From contig NZ_VDYZ01000001.1 in NCBI RefSeq assembly GCF_007673095.1, forward strand, positions 310,001 to 374,000: DNA of 64,000 nucleotides, written 5' to 3'. Source of the stretch: Corynebacterium glyciniphilum AJ 3170 (GTDB lineage: Bacteria; Actinomycetota; Actinomycetes; Mycobacteriales; Mycobacteriaceae). Of the stretch, positions 43,748 through 51,919 are shown one piece after another (position 1 is the stretch's first letter; the number at the start of each line of letters is the position of its first letter). The notes beneath the pieces are model-generated. The model was not told where the DNA came from. It did no database searches and saw nothing but the letters and a program-made list of their open reading frames with translations. A program made the position numbers and the translations under genes.

Positions 43748-44572
43748 TCAGGAGAACCGGATCCCGGCGAACTGATGGGACTGGGCGACGAGTGTTCCTG
43801 CCGCATCCCACACGGTCGCAGACTCGTCGACCCGGTCGCCCTGGATGAGATTGGCCTTCAACAGGACGTTCACCGGTCCGGGCGCGGGCACCGCCCGGAC
43901 ATATGTCGACAGCTCGATGGTCGGTACCCACCCGCCGGGCTGGACGTCGAACGTCGCCGGCGGGAGCACGTCGGCGGCAAGCAGCAGGGACTCCGGGGTG
44001 AAGTTCTCCCCGTCCGGCAGCTCGACCCATGCCCGTACCTCGCCGTATCCGCGGGGTTCACCGGCGGTGAAGGCGGTCTGCCCGGGGTGCAGGTACAGCC
44101 CGGCGTGGTGGAGGATCTCCACGGGAAACTGCTCGGGCGGCGGCGTGAACCGGACGCACTCGGCGAAGGGAGCTCCCGGCGCGGGGAGGTCCGCCGTGGA
44201 CCAGTCGACGTCGGCGTCACCGAGTGCTCCGAGGGTGAACAGTGATTCGCCGGTGATCTTCCCCTGCTGGCTCATCCGGACGCGGACCTGTGTGGTGGTC
44301 CTCCCGCTGCGCAGGAGTTCAGAGCTCAGATCCACTGCTCCCGGGCGTGGTGACCGTAGGAAATGGGTGGAGGCGGCGACGGTATGGGGGTGGACGTTGG
44401 CGTCGGTGGACTGTTCGGCCTCGGCCACTGCCGCCCGTGCCATGACCGTCTGCAGGTAGCCGCCGTTCGGGTTGCCCAGGATGGTCCATCCCGGGTCGAT
44501 CTCTGCGCTCCAGAGGTGGTCGCCGCTCGGTGTGACGGCACTGACGTCTGCGTATTCGCTCACCCGGATCAT
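43748..44572 (-). CDS. Acyl-CoA thioesterase family protein (4HBT_3-like)
   Basis: A 274-residue double-hotdog protein like the one at 1857-2678. The N-terminal hotdog has IDPGWTILGNPNGGYLQTVM and AASTHFLRSPRPGAVDLSSE, the second has GWVPTIELSTYVRAVPAPG and VAQSHQFAGIRFS at the end. The ATG at 44572 overlaps the stop codon of a LuxR-type remnant upstream. It is the first gene of a probable thioesterase-methyltransferase transcript. The natural acyl-CoA substrate is not known. Confidence 0.8.
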   Translation of the reverse strand: MIRVSEYADVSAVTPSGDHLWSAEIDPGWTILGNPNGGYLQTVMARAAVAEAEQSTDANVHPHTVAASTHFLRSPRPGAVDLSSELLRSGRTTTQVRVRMSQQGKITGESLFTLGALGDADVDWSTADLPAPGAPFAECVRFTPPPEQFPVEILHHAGLYLHPGQTAFTAGEPRGYGEVRAWVELPDGENFTPESLLLAADVLPPATFDVQPGGWVPTIELSTYVRAVPAPGPVNVLLKANLIQGDRVDESATVWDAAGTLVAQSHQFAGIRFS

Positions 44573-44664
44573 TGTACCCGGTGTTCCCGGTGCCACAGGG
44601 CGGCTTGGAGCCGCGAGACCGCACCGATTTTGGCGAACAGGTTACCCAGGTGGGTTTTCACCGT
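44569..44664 (-). pseudogene. Remnant of a LuxR-type response regulator (HTH C-terminus)
   Basis: Thirty-one in-frame codons before a TGA read TVKTHLGNLFAKIGAV then SRLQAALWHREHRVQ. This is the recognition helix and C-terminal end of a LuxR/NarL-family HTH domain. Upstream the frame goes into Gly/Pro/Arg-rich sequence without the earlier HTH helices or a receiver domain, so only the tail of a lost regulator is left. Its stop overlaps the ATG of the thioesterase gene, which suggests the intact regulator was once the upstream gene of that operon. Confidence 0.7.
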
Positions 44665-44723
44665 GGGGCCATTCCTACCTCTCGAGTGAGTCTCCCCGGG
44701 GCCGGGGCGTGTGCGGGGGCTGT

Positions 44724-45773
44724 TCAGCGGGAAAACAGGTCTGTGAGGTTCGCGTCGATCTGACTCATGTAGCCCGGGCTGATGTTGAACAGCCCGAGGT
44801 GTCCCGCGTCATCAGTGATGACCCGCAGTTCGCTGCCGGGAATCAACTCCTGTTCTGCAGCGCAGTCACGGACCGGGAAGAACATGTCTTCGCTGATCGG
44901 CATCACGAACGTCGTGGCCCGTATCCGGGCAAGTGCTGCGGTAAGGTCGCCGCCGGTGTGCCGGGCCACGTCGCCTCTCTGCCATTTCCATGCATTGTTC
45001 AGCAGTGTGTTCGGGTCCATCGACATGAACAACGGATCCAGGAAGTCAGACAGAACCGCCTCAGGAGCGTCGAAGCCGAGACCGCGCCAGGCCTCCTTCT
45101 TCCACCAGGTCGTCGAGAACCCCATGACGGCCCACAGGTGGGACTGGCGTCGCAGGCCGTCGGCAACATCGGTGTGGGAGGTGTACTCGCCCCCGGCGAA
45201 CCCGGGATCGGATTCGATGGTTTCGTTGAGAGTCTGGGTGAACAGGAAGTCGTGCGGGGTGTTCTGTGCGGTTCCGGCGATGGCCGCGGCACGGTGGACC
45301 CTGTCCGGGAAACGCACGATCCACTCATAGGTCTGTTGGGCGCCCATTGACCCGCCCACGACCGCGAAGAGTTCCTCGATGCCGAATTCCTGATGGAGCA
45401 GCCGCTGCTGAGCCACGACGTCGTCGCCGATCCTCACCTTCGGGAATGCCGACATCGCGATGGAGTCGTCGTCGGTGTTCCTCGGGGACACGGACATTCC
45501 GTTACCGATCTGGTTGACGCAGATGATGAAGTACTTCGACGGGTCCAGTGCATGGCCCGTGCCGATGTACTCCTGGAACCATGTCCCGTGGGTGCCGGAA
45601 TACCAGGTCGGGATGAGGATCGCGTTCGTTCTGTCAGCATTGAGGGTGCCGGCGGTGGCGTAGGCCAGCCAGCAGTCGTCGATCACTCCCCCGTCCTCGA
45701 GTTCGAGCCGACCGATGGAGGCGGTCTCGTAGGGACCCTGGGTTTCTGCGGTGTAGAAGTTGTTCTCGATCAT
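44724..45773 (-). CDS. MetX-like alpha/beta hydrolase (homoserine acetyltransferase family)
   Basis: A 349-residue alpha/beta hydrolase of the homoserine O-acetyltransferase family. The nucleophile elbow is VVGGSMGAQQTYEW; the later PISEDMFFPVRD holds the Asp and DDAGHLGLFNISPGY the His of the triad. The oxyanion region ILIPTWYSGTHGTW and CVNQIGNGMSVSPRN fit the family. True MetX usually has GGSMGGMQ and is longer, so another acyltransferase or esterase activity is as likely. A strong AGGAGGT ribosome binding site lies before ATG 45773. It is divergent from the PBP gene. Confidence 0.8.
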   Translation of the reverse strand: MIENNFYTAETQGPYETASIGRLELEDGGVIDDCWLAYATAGTLNADRTNAILIPTWYSGTHGTWFQEYIGTGHALDPSKYFIICVNQIGNGMSVSPRNTDDDSIAMSAFPKVRIGDDVVAQQRLLHQEFGIEELFAVVGGSMGAQQTYEWIVRFPDRVHRAAAIAGTAQNTPHDFLFTQTLNETIESDPGFAGGEYTSHTDVADGLRRQSHLWAVMGFSTTWWKKEAWRGLGFDAPEAVLSDFLDPLFMSMDPNTLLNNAWKWQRGDVARHTGGDLTAALARIRATTFVMPISEDMFFPVRDCAAEQELIPGSELRVITDDAGHLGLFNISPGYMSQIDANLTDLFSR

Positions 45774-45921
45774 GTCCGGTTACCTCCTGGAACAGTGCGG
45801 AATAAGGCGGAACAAAGGGGCGAGACAGGACCGGATTCCCGGCATTCCCATTCTCCTGCAAAACTACCCTGTTTTCCCTCGCACCTTGCATCCGTGGGCC
45901 CGGAACGGTGAACTTGGACCC

Positions 45922-47727
45922 ATGAGAACTCTCACCCGTCGTACCTGTCTGCCCGTGACAGGGGCTCTCCTGTCCACCGCTGTCCTGCTCGGCGGGTGTT
46001 CGGCGCCGTGGAGCGACTCCCCCACCGACGAGTTCATCAACCTGGTCAACGAGGGTGACTGGGCCGGCGCCGCCGCGCACACCGACGACCCCGACACCGC
46101 GGAGCGCTATCTCACCGAGCTGGACGACTCCACCGGTGACACCTCCGTGCACCTGGACATCGAGGACGGTACGACGACAACGACCTGGACCGTCCCGTCG
46201 GGCGACGAGGTCACCTCCGAGGGAGCACTGTCGACGACGGACGGTGACGGCGACCCGGTCACCTGGGACCCGCGGATCTTCGCCTCGGCGCTGACCCCCG
46301 AAACCACGGTGTCCTACTCCGATGACCGCACCTACGACCTTCCCGTCCTCGACGCCCGTAACGACACACAGATGTCCTGGACCACGGTGACCGTTTTCTC
46401 GGCGAGCACCACCGAGGAGATGGCACCGGAGCAGCAGGCCTCTGCCATCGCCGACGCGGCCCGTCCGGCGATCGACGACATTGACGCCGGCGAGATTGCC
46501 GCGCAGATCGCCGACGCCGACGAGAACGGCGAGGACGCGACCACGTTGTTCTCACTCCGGCCTGAGGACGCCGAGAAGGTCACAGGTGCCCTCGACGACG
46601 TCGCCGGAGTGAGCTCACGGGAGGAGGGACGACTGCTGTCCTCCGACGGGACGTCGTCCCCGGTGGACGGTGATGTGCGTGCGTACTGGGAGGAACGTCT
46701 CGATGACACGGCCGGGTGGACGCTGACCACCACCGGTGACGAGGAGCAGGGCCTCGAGGGTGAGATTCTGGGACAGGAGAAGCCTGAAAGCTCCGACCCG
46801 ATCCGGACGACGATGGACATGGGGGTCCAGGCCGCCGCACAACGGGTCCTGGACTCAGAAGACCGCGCGGCGTCCATCGTGGCGCTCAATCCCTCCACCG
46901 GGGGCCTCGTCGCCTCCGCCCAGAACGCCGCAGCGGACAGTCAGGGCACCCCTGCAATGACCGGCCAGTTCCCTCCCGGCTCCACGTTCAAGACCGTGAC
47001 CACCGCCGCAGCGCTCGCCCGGGGGACGGTCAGTCCGGACGAGGAGGTCGAGTGCCCCGCCAGTGTCGACGTCGACGGCAGGGTCATTCCCAATGACAAT
47101 GACTTCGACCTGGGGACCGTGCCGATGCACACCGCGTTCGCCGAGTCCTGCAACACCACCCAGGCGTTGATCTCCCGCGGCCTCGAACCGTCGGACCTCA
47201 AGGACACCGCGGCCCGGCTGGGACTGGGCGTCGACTTCAATGCGCCCGGGATGACGAGCATGACCGGCTCCGTCCCTGTCACCGAGCCCGGTGCCGCGCG
47301 GGTCGAGTCGGCGATCGGCCAGGGCGAGGTACTGGCCTCTCCGTTCGGCCTGGCACTCATGGAGGCATCGGTCGCCCATGACGGCAGGATGGTCACCCCG
47401 TCGGTGATCCAGGGTGAAGAGACGACCAGCGACCTGGAGGACACCTCCCCCGATCCCCTCGATCCTGACGTGGTCGGGGCCCTGCGGTCGATGATGCGCG
47501 AAGCAGTGACCTCCGGTACAGCCTCGTCACTCAGCGACATCGACGGGTTGGGCGGGAAGACCGGTACCGCCGAAGTCGGCGACGGCGACGCCCACGGGTG
47601 GTTCGTCGGCAGTGTCGGTGACCTCGCATTCTGCGTGTTCATCGAGGGGGCAGACTCCTCTGGACCGGCTGTCGAGATGGCGGGCGACTTCCTGCGTGAC
47701 GATGCCCTGGACGAGATCACCGGTTAA
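45922..47727 (+). CDS. Penicillin-binding protein, lipoprotein, transpeptidase type
   Basis: A 601-residue cell-wall transpeptidase anchored as a lipoprotein: the signal peptide ends in LLGGC, with lipidated Cys26. An NTF2-like domain (about 35-140, EFINLVNEGDWAGAAAHTDD) is followed by a dimerisation region and the penicillin-binding transpeptidase domain with Ser354-x2-Lys357 (PGSTFK), Ser409-Cys-Asn411 and Lys546-Thr-Gly548 (GGKTGTAEV). This resembles the class-B lipoprotein PBPs of Gram-positive bacteria. The start is ATG 45922; an earlier in-frame ATG at 45760 lies inside the divergent gene. It would cross-link peptidoglycan on the outer side of the membrane. Confidence 0.92.
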   Translation: MRTLTRRTCLPVTGALLSTAVLLGGCSAPWSDSPTDEFINLVNEGDWAGAAAHTDDPDTAERYLTELDDSTGDTSVHLDIEDGTTTTTWTVPSGDEVTSEGALSTTDGDGDPVTWDPRIFASALTPETTVSYSDDRTYDLPVLDARNDTQMSWTTVTVFSASTTEEMAPEQQASAIADAARPAIDDIDAGEIAAQIADADENGEDATTLFSLRPEDAEKVTGALDDVAGVSSREEGRLLSSDGTSSPVDGDVRAYWEERLDDTAGWTLTTTGDEEQGLEGEILGQEKPESSDPIRTTMDMGVQAAAQRVLDSEDRAASIVALNPSTGGLVASAQNAAADSQGTPAMTGQFPPGSTFKTVTTAAALARGTVSPDEEVECPASVDVDGRVIPNDNDFDLGTVPMHTAFAESCNTTQALISRGLEPSDLKDTAARLGLGVDFNAPGMTSMTGSVPVTEPGAARVESAIGQGEVLASPFGLALMEASVAHDGRMVTPSVIQGEETTSDLEDTSPDPLDPDVVGALRSMMREAVTSGTASSLSDIDGLGGKTGTAEVGDGDAHGWFVGSVGDLAFCVFIEGADSSGPAVEMAGDFLRDDALDEITG

Positions 47728-47801
47728 CACCCCGATAGCCCGGGGCGATGGGACAGATAACAGAAGCGAGCCTCACCGACCCCACCAAGGAGTGGAACGT
47801 C

Positions 47802-48224
47802 ATGACCCTCACACGCAAAGTTCTCACCGGAGCAGTCGCCGCGCTGGCCGTCGTCGGTCTGGCCGGCACCCCGGCCGCTGCCGCCCAACCGGAGCTCCCT
47901 GGGTCGTCCCTGCCCTCCCTGCCCTCCCTGCCTGCAGTTCCGTTCACGGGCACCTGGGTCGACGCGAACCCGGCCGGCGGCGCGAAGGTCACGTTCGACC
48001 AGGGGCGGATCTCCGGCACGGACGGCTGCAACGGCGTCGGTTCGTCGTACACGGTCAACGGCAATGTCGCCGAGGTCGATCCCTTCATCTCCACGATGAT
48101 GGCGTGCACCGGACCGTGGAGCCAGTGGCTGCAGGGGGTGTCCACCATCCACCACTACGGTGCGGTACTGGTGGTCCACGGTGACGACGGTGGCGTCCTC
48201 GGCGTCCTGCGTCCGGCCTTCTGA
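47802..48224 (+). CDS. Secreted META-domain protein
   Basis: A 140-residue exported protein. A signal peptide (LTRKVLTGAVAALAVVGLAG, cleaved after AAA) is followed by a Pro/Ser/Leu repeat stretch (GSSLPSLPSLPAVPF) and a small HslJ-like META domain with ISGTDGCNGVGSSYTVNG and ISTMMACTGPWSQW, where the DGCN and MMAC motifs hold two cysteines that could pair. AAGGAGTGG is the ribosome binding site. The stop codon shares a base with the start of the next gene, a second META protein. The META function is unknown; in other bacteria these proteins are linked to envelope stress or heat-shock loci. Confidence 0.8.
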   Translation: MTLTRKVLTGAVAALAVVGLAGTPAAAAQPELPGSSLPSLPSLPAVPFTGTWVDANPAGGAKVTFDQGRISGTDGCNGVGSSYTVNGNVAEVDPFISTMMACTGPWSQWLQGVSTIHHYGAVLVVHGDDGGVLGVLRPAF

Positions 48225-48670
48225 TGCGGGCAGGACGCCCGGCCACGGCGCTTGCCGCGGTCCTGCTCGCCGTGGGGCTGACGGCATGCGGCGGTTCCGA
48301 TGATCCCGACCGACCCCAGACAACGGAGGCCAGCACCGTTCCTGACACATCGCCCGACTCACCGACCGACTTCACCGGCACCTGGGTGGATCCCGACGGG
48401 AAAGGCTACCTGAGCTTCGACGGCGACGGCGGCATCACCGGCAGTGACGCCTGCAACGGCATCACCACGACCTATTCTGTCGACGGCACTACCGCGACGG
48501 TGGAGCCGTTCCCCACCACGATGATGGCCTGCGGGGACGGCTGGTCGCAGTGGCTGCTCGGGGTGAGCACCGTGGAGCTGGGCGACGGAGCGCTCACAGT
48601 ACTCGGACGTGACGGTGAAGAACTCGGCACCCTCGTCCCCGGTAGCGAGCCCGGCGACAAGCCGGAATGA
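48224..48670 (+). CDS. META-domain lipoprotein
   Basis: A 148-residue lipoprotein, the paralogue of the preceding gene. The lipobox LTAC is followed by an Asp/Ser/Thr-rich linker (about 22-48) and a META domain: FTGTWVDPDGKGYLSFD, ITGSDACNGITTTYSVDG, FPTTMMACGDGWSQWLLGV. The start ATG overlaps the previous stop by one base (TGATG), so the pair is co-translated: one soluble and one membrane-anchored META protein. The function is unknown. It lies downstream of the lipoprotein PBP. Confidence 0.8.
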   Translation: MRAGRPATALAAVLLAVGLTACGGSDDPDRPQTTEASTVPDTSPDSPTDFTGTWVDPDGKGYLSFDGDGGITGSDACNGITTTYSVDGTTATVEPFPTTMMACGDGWSQWLLGVSTVELGDGALTVLGRDGEELGTLVPGSEPGDKPE

Positions 48671-48677
48671 CACCGGC

Positions 48678-49547
48678 ATGACCCCCGTCCGGCTGATCGC
48701 CACCGACCTGGACAACACGCTGCTGCGGAGTGACAAGACCGTCAGCGCCCGCACCGTCGCCGCTCTCGAGACGGCGCGTACGGCCGGTGTCCGGATCATC
48801 CCCGCCACCGCCCGCAATGTCCGTGGGGTCGTGGCGGTCAACGGGCGCACGGGTTTCTCGGACTGGGCCGTCTGCGGCAACGGTGCCTGTGGCGTCCACC
48901 TGGGCAGCGGCGAGGTGCTTTTCTCCGTCGAGGCCGCCCCGGTGTCCCTTGCGCAGGTGGTCGAGACTGTGCGTGACCGCGTCCCCGGCACCCGTTTCGC
49001 CGCCGTCCGGGATCTCGGCGCGCGCTTCGTCGCCGAAAGCGGGTACGCCGACCTGGCGTCCACCTCGGACCACAGCCGTGACCCGGCGTCCATGGAACGG
49101 GTTGATGCCGGGGAACTCGTCGCGGTGCCGGCGGGAAAACTGGTGTTCCGTCACCCGTCGATCCCCGCTGAGGACCTGTTCGCCGCCGTGTCCGACGAGG
49201 TGATCCGACTCGGAGGGGTAGAGGTCACACTGTCTGGTGCCCCGTTCGTGGAGGTGATGGCTGCCGGAGTCTCCAAGGCCGCCGGACTGGCGCGGTTGTG
49301 CTCCCATCTGGGGATCGCCCCGCAGGAGGTGCTGGCCCTCGGCGACGGTTTGAATGACATCGACATGCTGCAGTGGGCAGGTCGGGGTGTGGCGGTCGCC
49401 AATGCAGATCCTGCAGTCCTGGCCATCGCCGACGAGATCACCGCGGGTGCGGACGATGACGGGGTCGCGGAGGTACTCGAGCAGATCAGCGGCCATCTCA
49501 GCAGACACCTCAACAACAGCGTGACAGGACCTCGGCGACTGTCCTGA
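48678..49547 (+). CDS. Cof-type HAD phosphatase
   Basis: A 289-residue HAD hydrolase of the Cof/YbiV class. Motif I is LIATDLDNTLLRSD, then IIPATARNVRGV, the C2 cap (about 85-205), motif III GVSKAAGLARLCSHLGIAP and motif IV LALGDGLNDIDMLQWAGRGV. These enzymes dephosphorylate sugar phosphates and pyridoxal phosphate. The ATG at 48678 lies eight bases after the META lipoprotein stop. The 3' end overlaps the convergent MocR gene by 38 bases. The substrate is not known. Confidence 0.88.
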   Translation: MTPVRLIATDLDNTLLRSDKTVSARTVAALETARTAGVRIIPATARNVRGVVAVNGRTGFSDWAVCGNGACGVHLGSGEVLFSVEAAPVSLAQVVETVRDRVPGTRFAAVRDLGARFVAESGYADLASTSDHSRDPASMERVDAGELVAVPAGKLVFRHPSIPAEDLFAAVSDEVIRLGGVEVTLSGAPFVEVMAAGVSKAAGLARLCSHLGIAPQEVLALGDGLNDIDMLQWAGRGVAVANADPAVLAIADEITAGADDDGVAEVLEQISGHLSRHLNNSVTGPRRLS

Positions 49548-50955
49548 CCGCCGGGTCGAACCGACCGGGGTCGGGTCCGGCGAAGTTGAGTCGGATGAAT
49601 TTTCCCGTGGGTTCCGCAGGGAACAGGCCGTCGCCGGAGGCGATCATCACCCCGGCGCGTTCGCACTCGATGACCAGCCGGTGCAGGTCGGTCGTGGCGG
49701 GCAGTCGCACCCACAGGTTCAGTCCCCCGCCGGGCACCCCGGAGAGCGCCGCTTCCGGAAGGTGGGTGTGGACCGCGTCGACCAGGAGGTCTCGTCGGGA
49801 GCGCAGCTGGCCCCGTAGTGACGCCCGGTGTGTCCGCCAGGCCGGTTGGCTGACGACGTCCAGGGCCGCCGCCTGGAGCAGTGGGCTGACGTACATTGCC
49901 GATGCCGTGACGTTGGCACGGATCCGTTCGCCCACAGGGCCCCGGGCGATGACGGCGCCCACCCGTAACGCCGGGGAGACGCTCTTGGTCAGGGAGCGTA
50001 GGTAGATCACCCTCCCCGCGTCATCCTGGGCGGCCAGTGGTGCCAGCTCGGGGTGGTCGGTCATACCAAAATCGTGCGCCCAGTCGTCTTCGATGAGGAA
50101 GGCACCGTGGCGTGCGAGAACGTCGCTGATCTCGCGGCGCCGGCTCGGTGACCAGGTGACTCCGGTGGGGTTGGCGTAACGCGGTTGGGCGTAGAAGGCG
50201 CGGGCGCCGGTGCGGGCGAGTGTCCTGTCGAGTTCGACGGGGTCCGGACCGTCGTCACCGCCCACCGCCGGAACCAGCCGGACCCCGGATTCACCGGCGG
50301 CGAGGATTGCGCCCCAGTAGGTGGGTGACTCGATGACCACCGGGTCTCCGGGTGCGGCAACCGCGCGGAAGATCGCCGCGAGGCCGGACTGGGTACCGGG
50401 AAGGACGGTGACATCGGCAGCTGCGGCCGGTGGAGTCCCGGCGGGGGTGTACTGACCGAGTTCGTGGGCGAACCATTGGCGGAGTTCGGGGACCCCTGCG
50501 CGCGGGGCCGCCGTGACCGCGGCGTCGCTCCGTGCGGCGCGGGCCAGGGACTGACGTACGAGTTTCTCCGGTAACAGCCTGCGGTCGGGGTAACCGTTGT
50601 GCAGACTGACGGCATCTTCGGGGGTGGGACGCAGTGGTCCGTCCTCACTGCCGCCGGAGGCGGCTGTCGTCGCTCCGACAGAGGTGGCGGCACCGAGCGC
50701 ACCGGCCTGCCAGGAGTAGTCGGCGGGGTGGAGTCGACGTCCGGACGGCCCTGCGGCGACGAAGGTGCCGACACCGGGTCGGGTCTCCACCAGGCCTTCG
50801 GCGGTGAGGACACGCAGTGCTGTCTGGACTGTACCGGGCCCGACCCCGTGGTCGCGGACGAGCACTCGGGTGGCGGGCAGTTTCGTTCCGGCCGTGCGGC
50901 CCTCGATCCACTGCCGGAGTTCCGCCACCAGCCGGGCACTGCTACTCTGAGACAT
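49510..50955 (-). CDS. MocR/PdxR-type GntR regulator with aminotransferase domain
   Basis: A 481-residue regulator: an N-terminal GntR winged helix (LVAELRQWIEGRTAGTKLPA, VGPGTVQTALRVLTAEGLVE) and a fold-type-I aminotransferase-like domain (GYPDRRLLPEKLVRQ, VTVLPGTQSGLAAIF, YAQPRYANPTG, and SLTKSVSPALRVGAV with the PLP Lys). Such proteins sense PLP or amino compounds and control neighbouring genes. The ATG at 50955 overlaps the ATG of the divergent EamA gene, the likely target together with alaT. A strong TATTAT box lies five bases before this start. Confidence 0.85.
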   Translation of the reverse strand: MSQSSSARLVAELRQWIEGRTAGTKLPATRVLVRDHGVGPGTVQTALRVLTAEGLVETRPGVGTFVAAGPSGRRLHPADYSWQAGALGAATSVGATTAASGGSEDGPLRPTPEDAVSLHNGYPDRRLLPEKLVRQSLARAARSDAAVTAAPRAGVPELRQWFAHELGQYTPAGTPPAAAADVTVLPGTQSGLAAIFRAVAAPGDPVVIESPTYWGAILAAGESGVRLVPAVGGDDGPDPVELDRTLARTGARAFYAQPRYANPTGVTWSPSRRREISDVLARHGAFLIEDDWAHDFGMTDHPELAPLAAQDDAGRVIYLRSLTKSVSPALRVGAVIARGPVGERIRANVTASAMYVSPLLQAAALDVVSQPAWRTHRASLRGQLRSRRDLLVDAVHTHLPEAALSGVPGGGLNLWVRLPATTDLHRLVIECERAGVMIASGDGLFPAEPTGKFIRLNFAGPDPGRFDPAVRTVAEVLSRCC

Positions 50956-50966
50956 GAAAGATAATA
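50943..50966. promoter_or_regulatory. Divergent overlapping leaderless promoters, mocR/eamA
   Basis: The two ATG codons share CATG (50953-50956). For EamA, TACTCT (50943-50948) lies five bases before its ATG, inside the mocR coding sequence. For mocR, TATTAT (plus-strand ATAATA, 50961-50966) lies five bases before its ATG, inside the EamA coding sequence. The palindrome GTAGCGCTAC directly beyond (50967-50976) could be the MocR operator. Confidence 0.55.
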
Positions 50967-51919
50967 GTAGCGCTACTGCTGATAGCGGTCCACCGATACT
51001 GCCGTCGGGCCTGTGGTGGGGAGCACTCGGCGTCCTCGCCTTCTCCTTGACTGTCCCGCTCACCCGAATCGCCGTCACCGGAGGACTTTCCCCGGTGTTC
51101 ACGGGCACCGGACGGGCTGTCGTCGCCGGAGTTCTGGCAGGTGCCCTCCTCCTGGTGACCGACCAGTTCCGCCGACTCCCCCGCGCCCGGCAGTGGCTGC
51201 GACTCAGCCTGGTCACCGGCGGTGTGGTGGTCGGATTCCCCGTATGCACCTCCCTGGCATTGCAGGACGTCCCGGCAGCCCACGGCGCCGTGGTCATCGC
51301 GGCACTGCCCGCAGCCACCGCTACCGTCACCGTCCTACGTACACGTGAACGTGCCGGAGCCCGGTTCTGGTGCGCCGCTGCGCTGGGAGCGGTCGCGACC
51401 GCCGCCGCCGGTGTCCTGCACGGCGGCGGAATTGGAGGAGGCCCCCACGCTGCAGACCTTCTTCTGCTCGCCGCCGTCGCCACCGGCGCTGTCGGCTACG
51501 CAGAAGGAGGACTGCTCTCGCGGGGCCTCGGCTCCTGGCAGACCATCTGCTGGGCCCTGGTACTCGGGCTACCGGTGATGACAGTCCTCGCCGTGACGAG
51601 TGCACCTGACTCCTGGGGCACATGGCTGGCGATCGACACCGACGCCTGGGCTTCGTTCAGTTACCTCAGCATAGTGAGCATGTTCCTTGGATTCTTCGCC
51701 TGGTACCGCGGCCTCGCACTCGGCCCCATGCTCCAGGTCAGTCAGGTCCAGTTGATTCAACCACTGTTGAGCATCGCCTGGGCCGCGCTACTGCTGAGGG
51801 AAAACGTCACCCTTCCCACCCTGCTCAGTGGACTACTCGTCATCGTCTGCGCGACAGCGGCCGTACGCGCACGGACAACACCGTCCCGATTTCACCCCGA
51901 CTTGGAGGAAACACCGTGA
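50954..51919 (+). CDS. EamA/DMT-family transporter
   Basis: A 321-residue membrane protein with ten predicted helices in two EamA repeats (first GLWWGALGVLAFSLTVPLTR, second ADLLLLAAVATGAVGYAEGG). Members export amino acids and small metabolites. The ATG at 50954 overlaps the divergent MocR start; a later start near GLWWG is possible but would lose only a short polar segment. The end is coupled to alaT by a GTGA with a strong ribosome binding site (TTGGAGGAAA). Regulation by the MocR protein is likely from the arrangement. Confidence 0.85.
   Translation: MKDNSSATADSGPPILPSGLWWGALGVLAFSLTVPLTRIAVTGGLSPVFTGTGRAVVAGVLAGALLLVTDQFRRLPRARQWLRLSLVTGGVVVGFPVCTSLALQDVPAAHGAVVIAALPAATATVTVLRTRERAGARFWCAAALGAVATAAAGVLHGGGIGGGPHAADLLLLAAVATGAVGYAEGGLLSRGLGSWQTICWALVLGLPVMTVLAVTSAPDSWGTWLAIDTDAWASFSYLSIVSMFLGFFAWYRGLALGPMLQVSQVQLIQPLLSIAWAALLLRENVTLPTLLSGLLVIVCATAAVRARTTPSRFHPDLEETP

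Noticed and set aside
44724-45773. Calling the MetX-like gene a methionine-biosynthesis metX
   Set aside because: The nucleophile motif is GGSMGAQ rather than GGSMGGMQ, the protein is short, and no methionine gene is near, so only the superfamily is stated.
51622-51915. N-terminal extension of alaT
   Set aside because: The extra 98 codons are the EamA gene read in another frame; the GTG at 51916 has a strong ribosome binding site and gives the normal family start.
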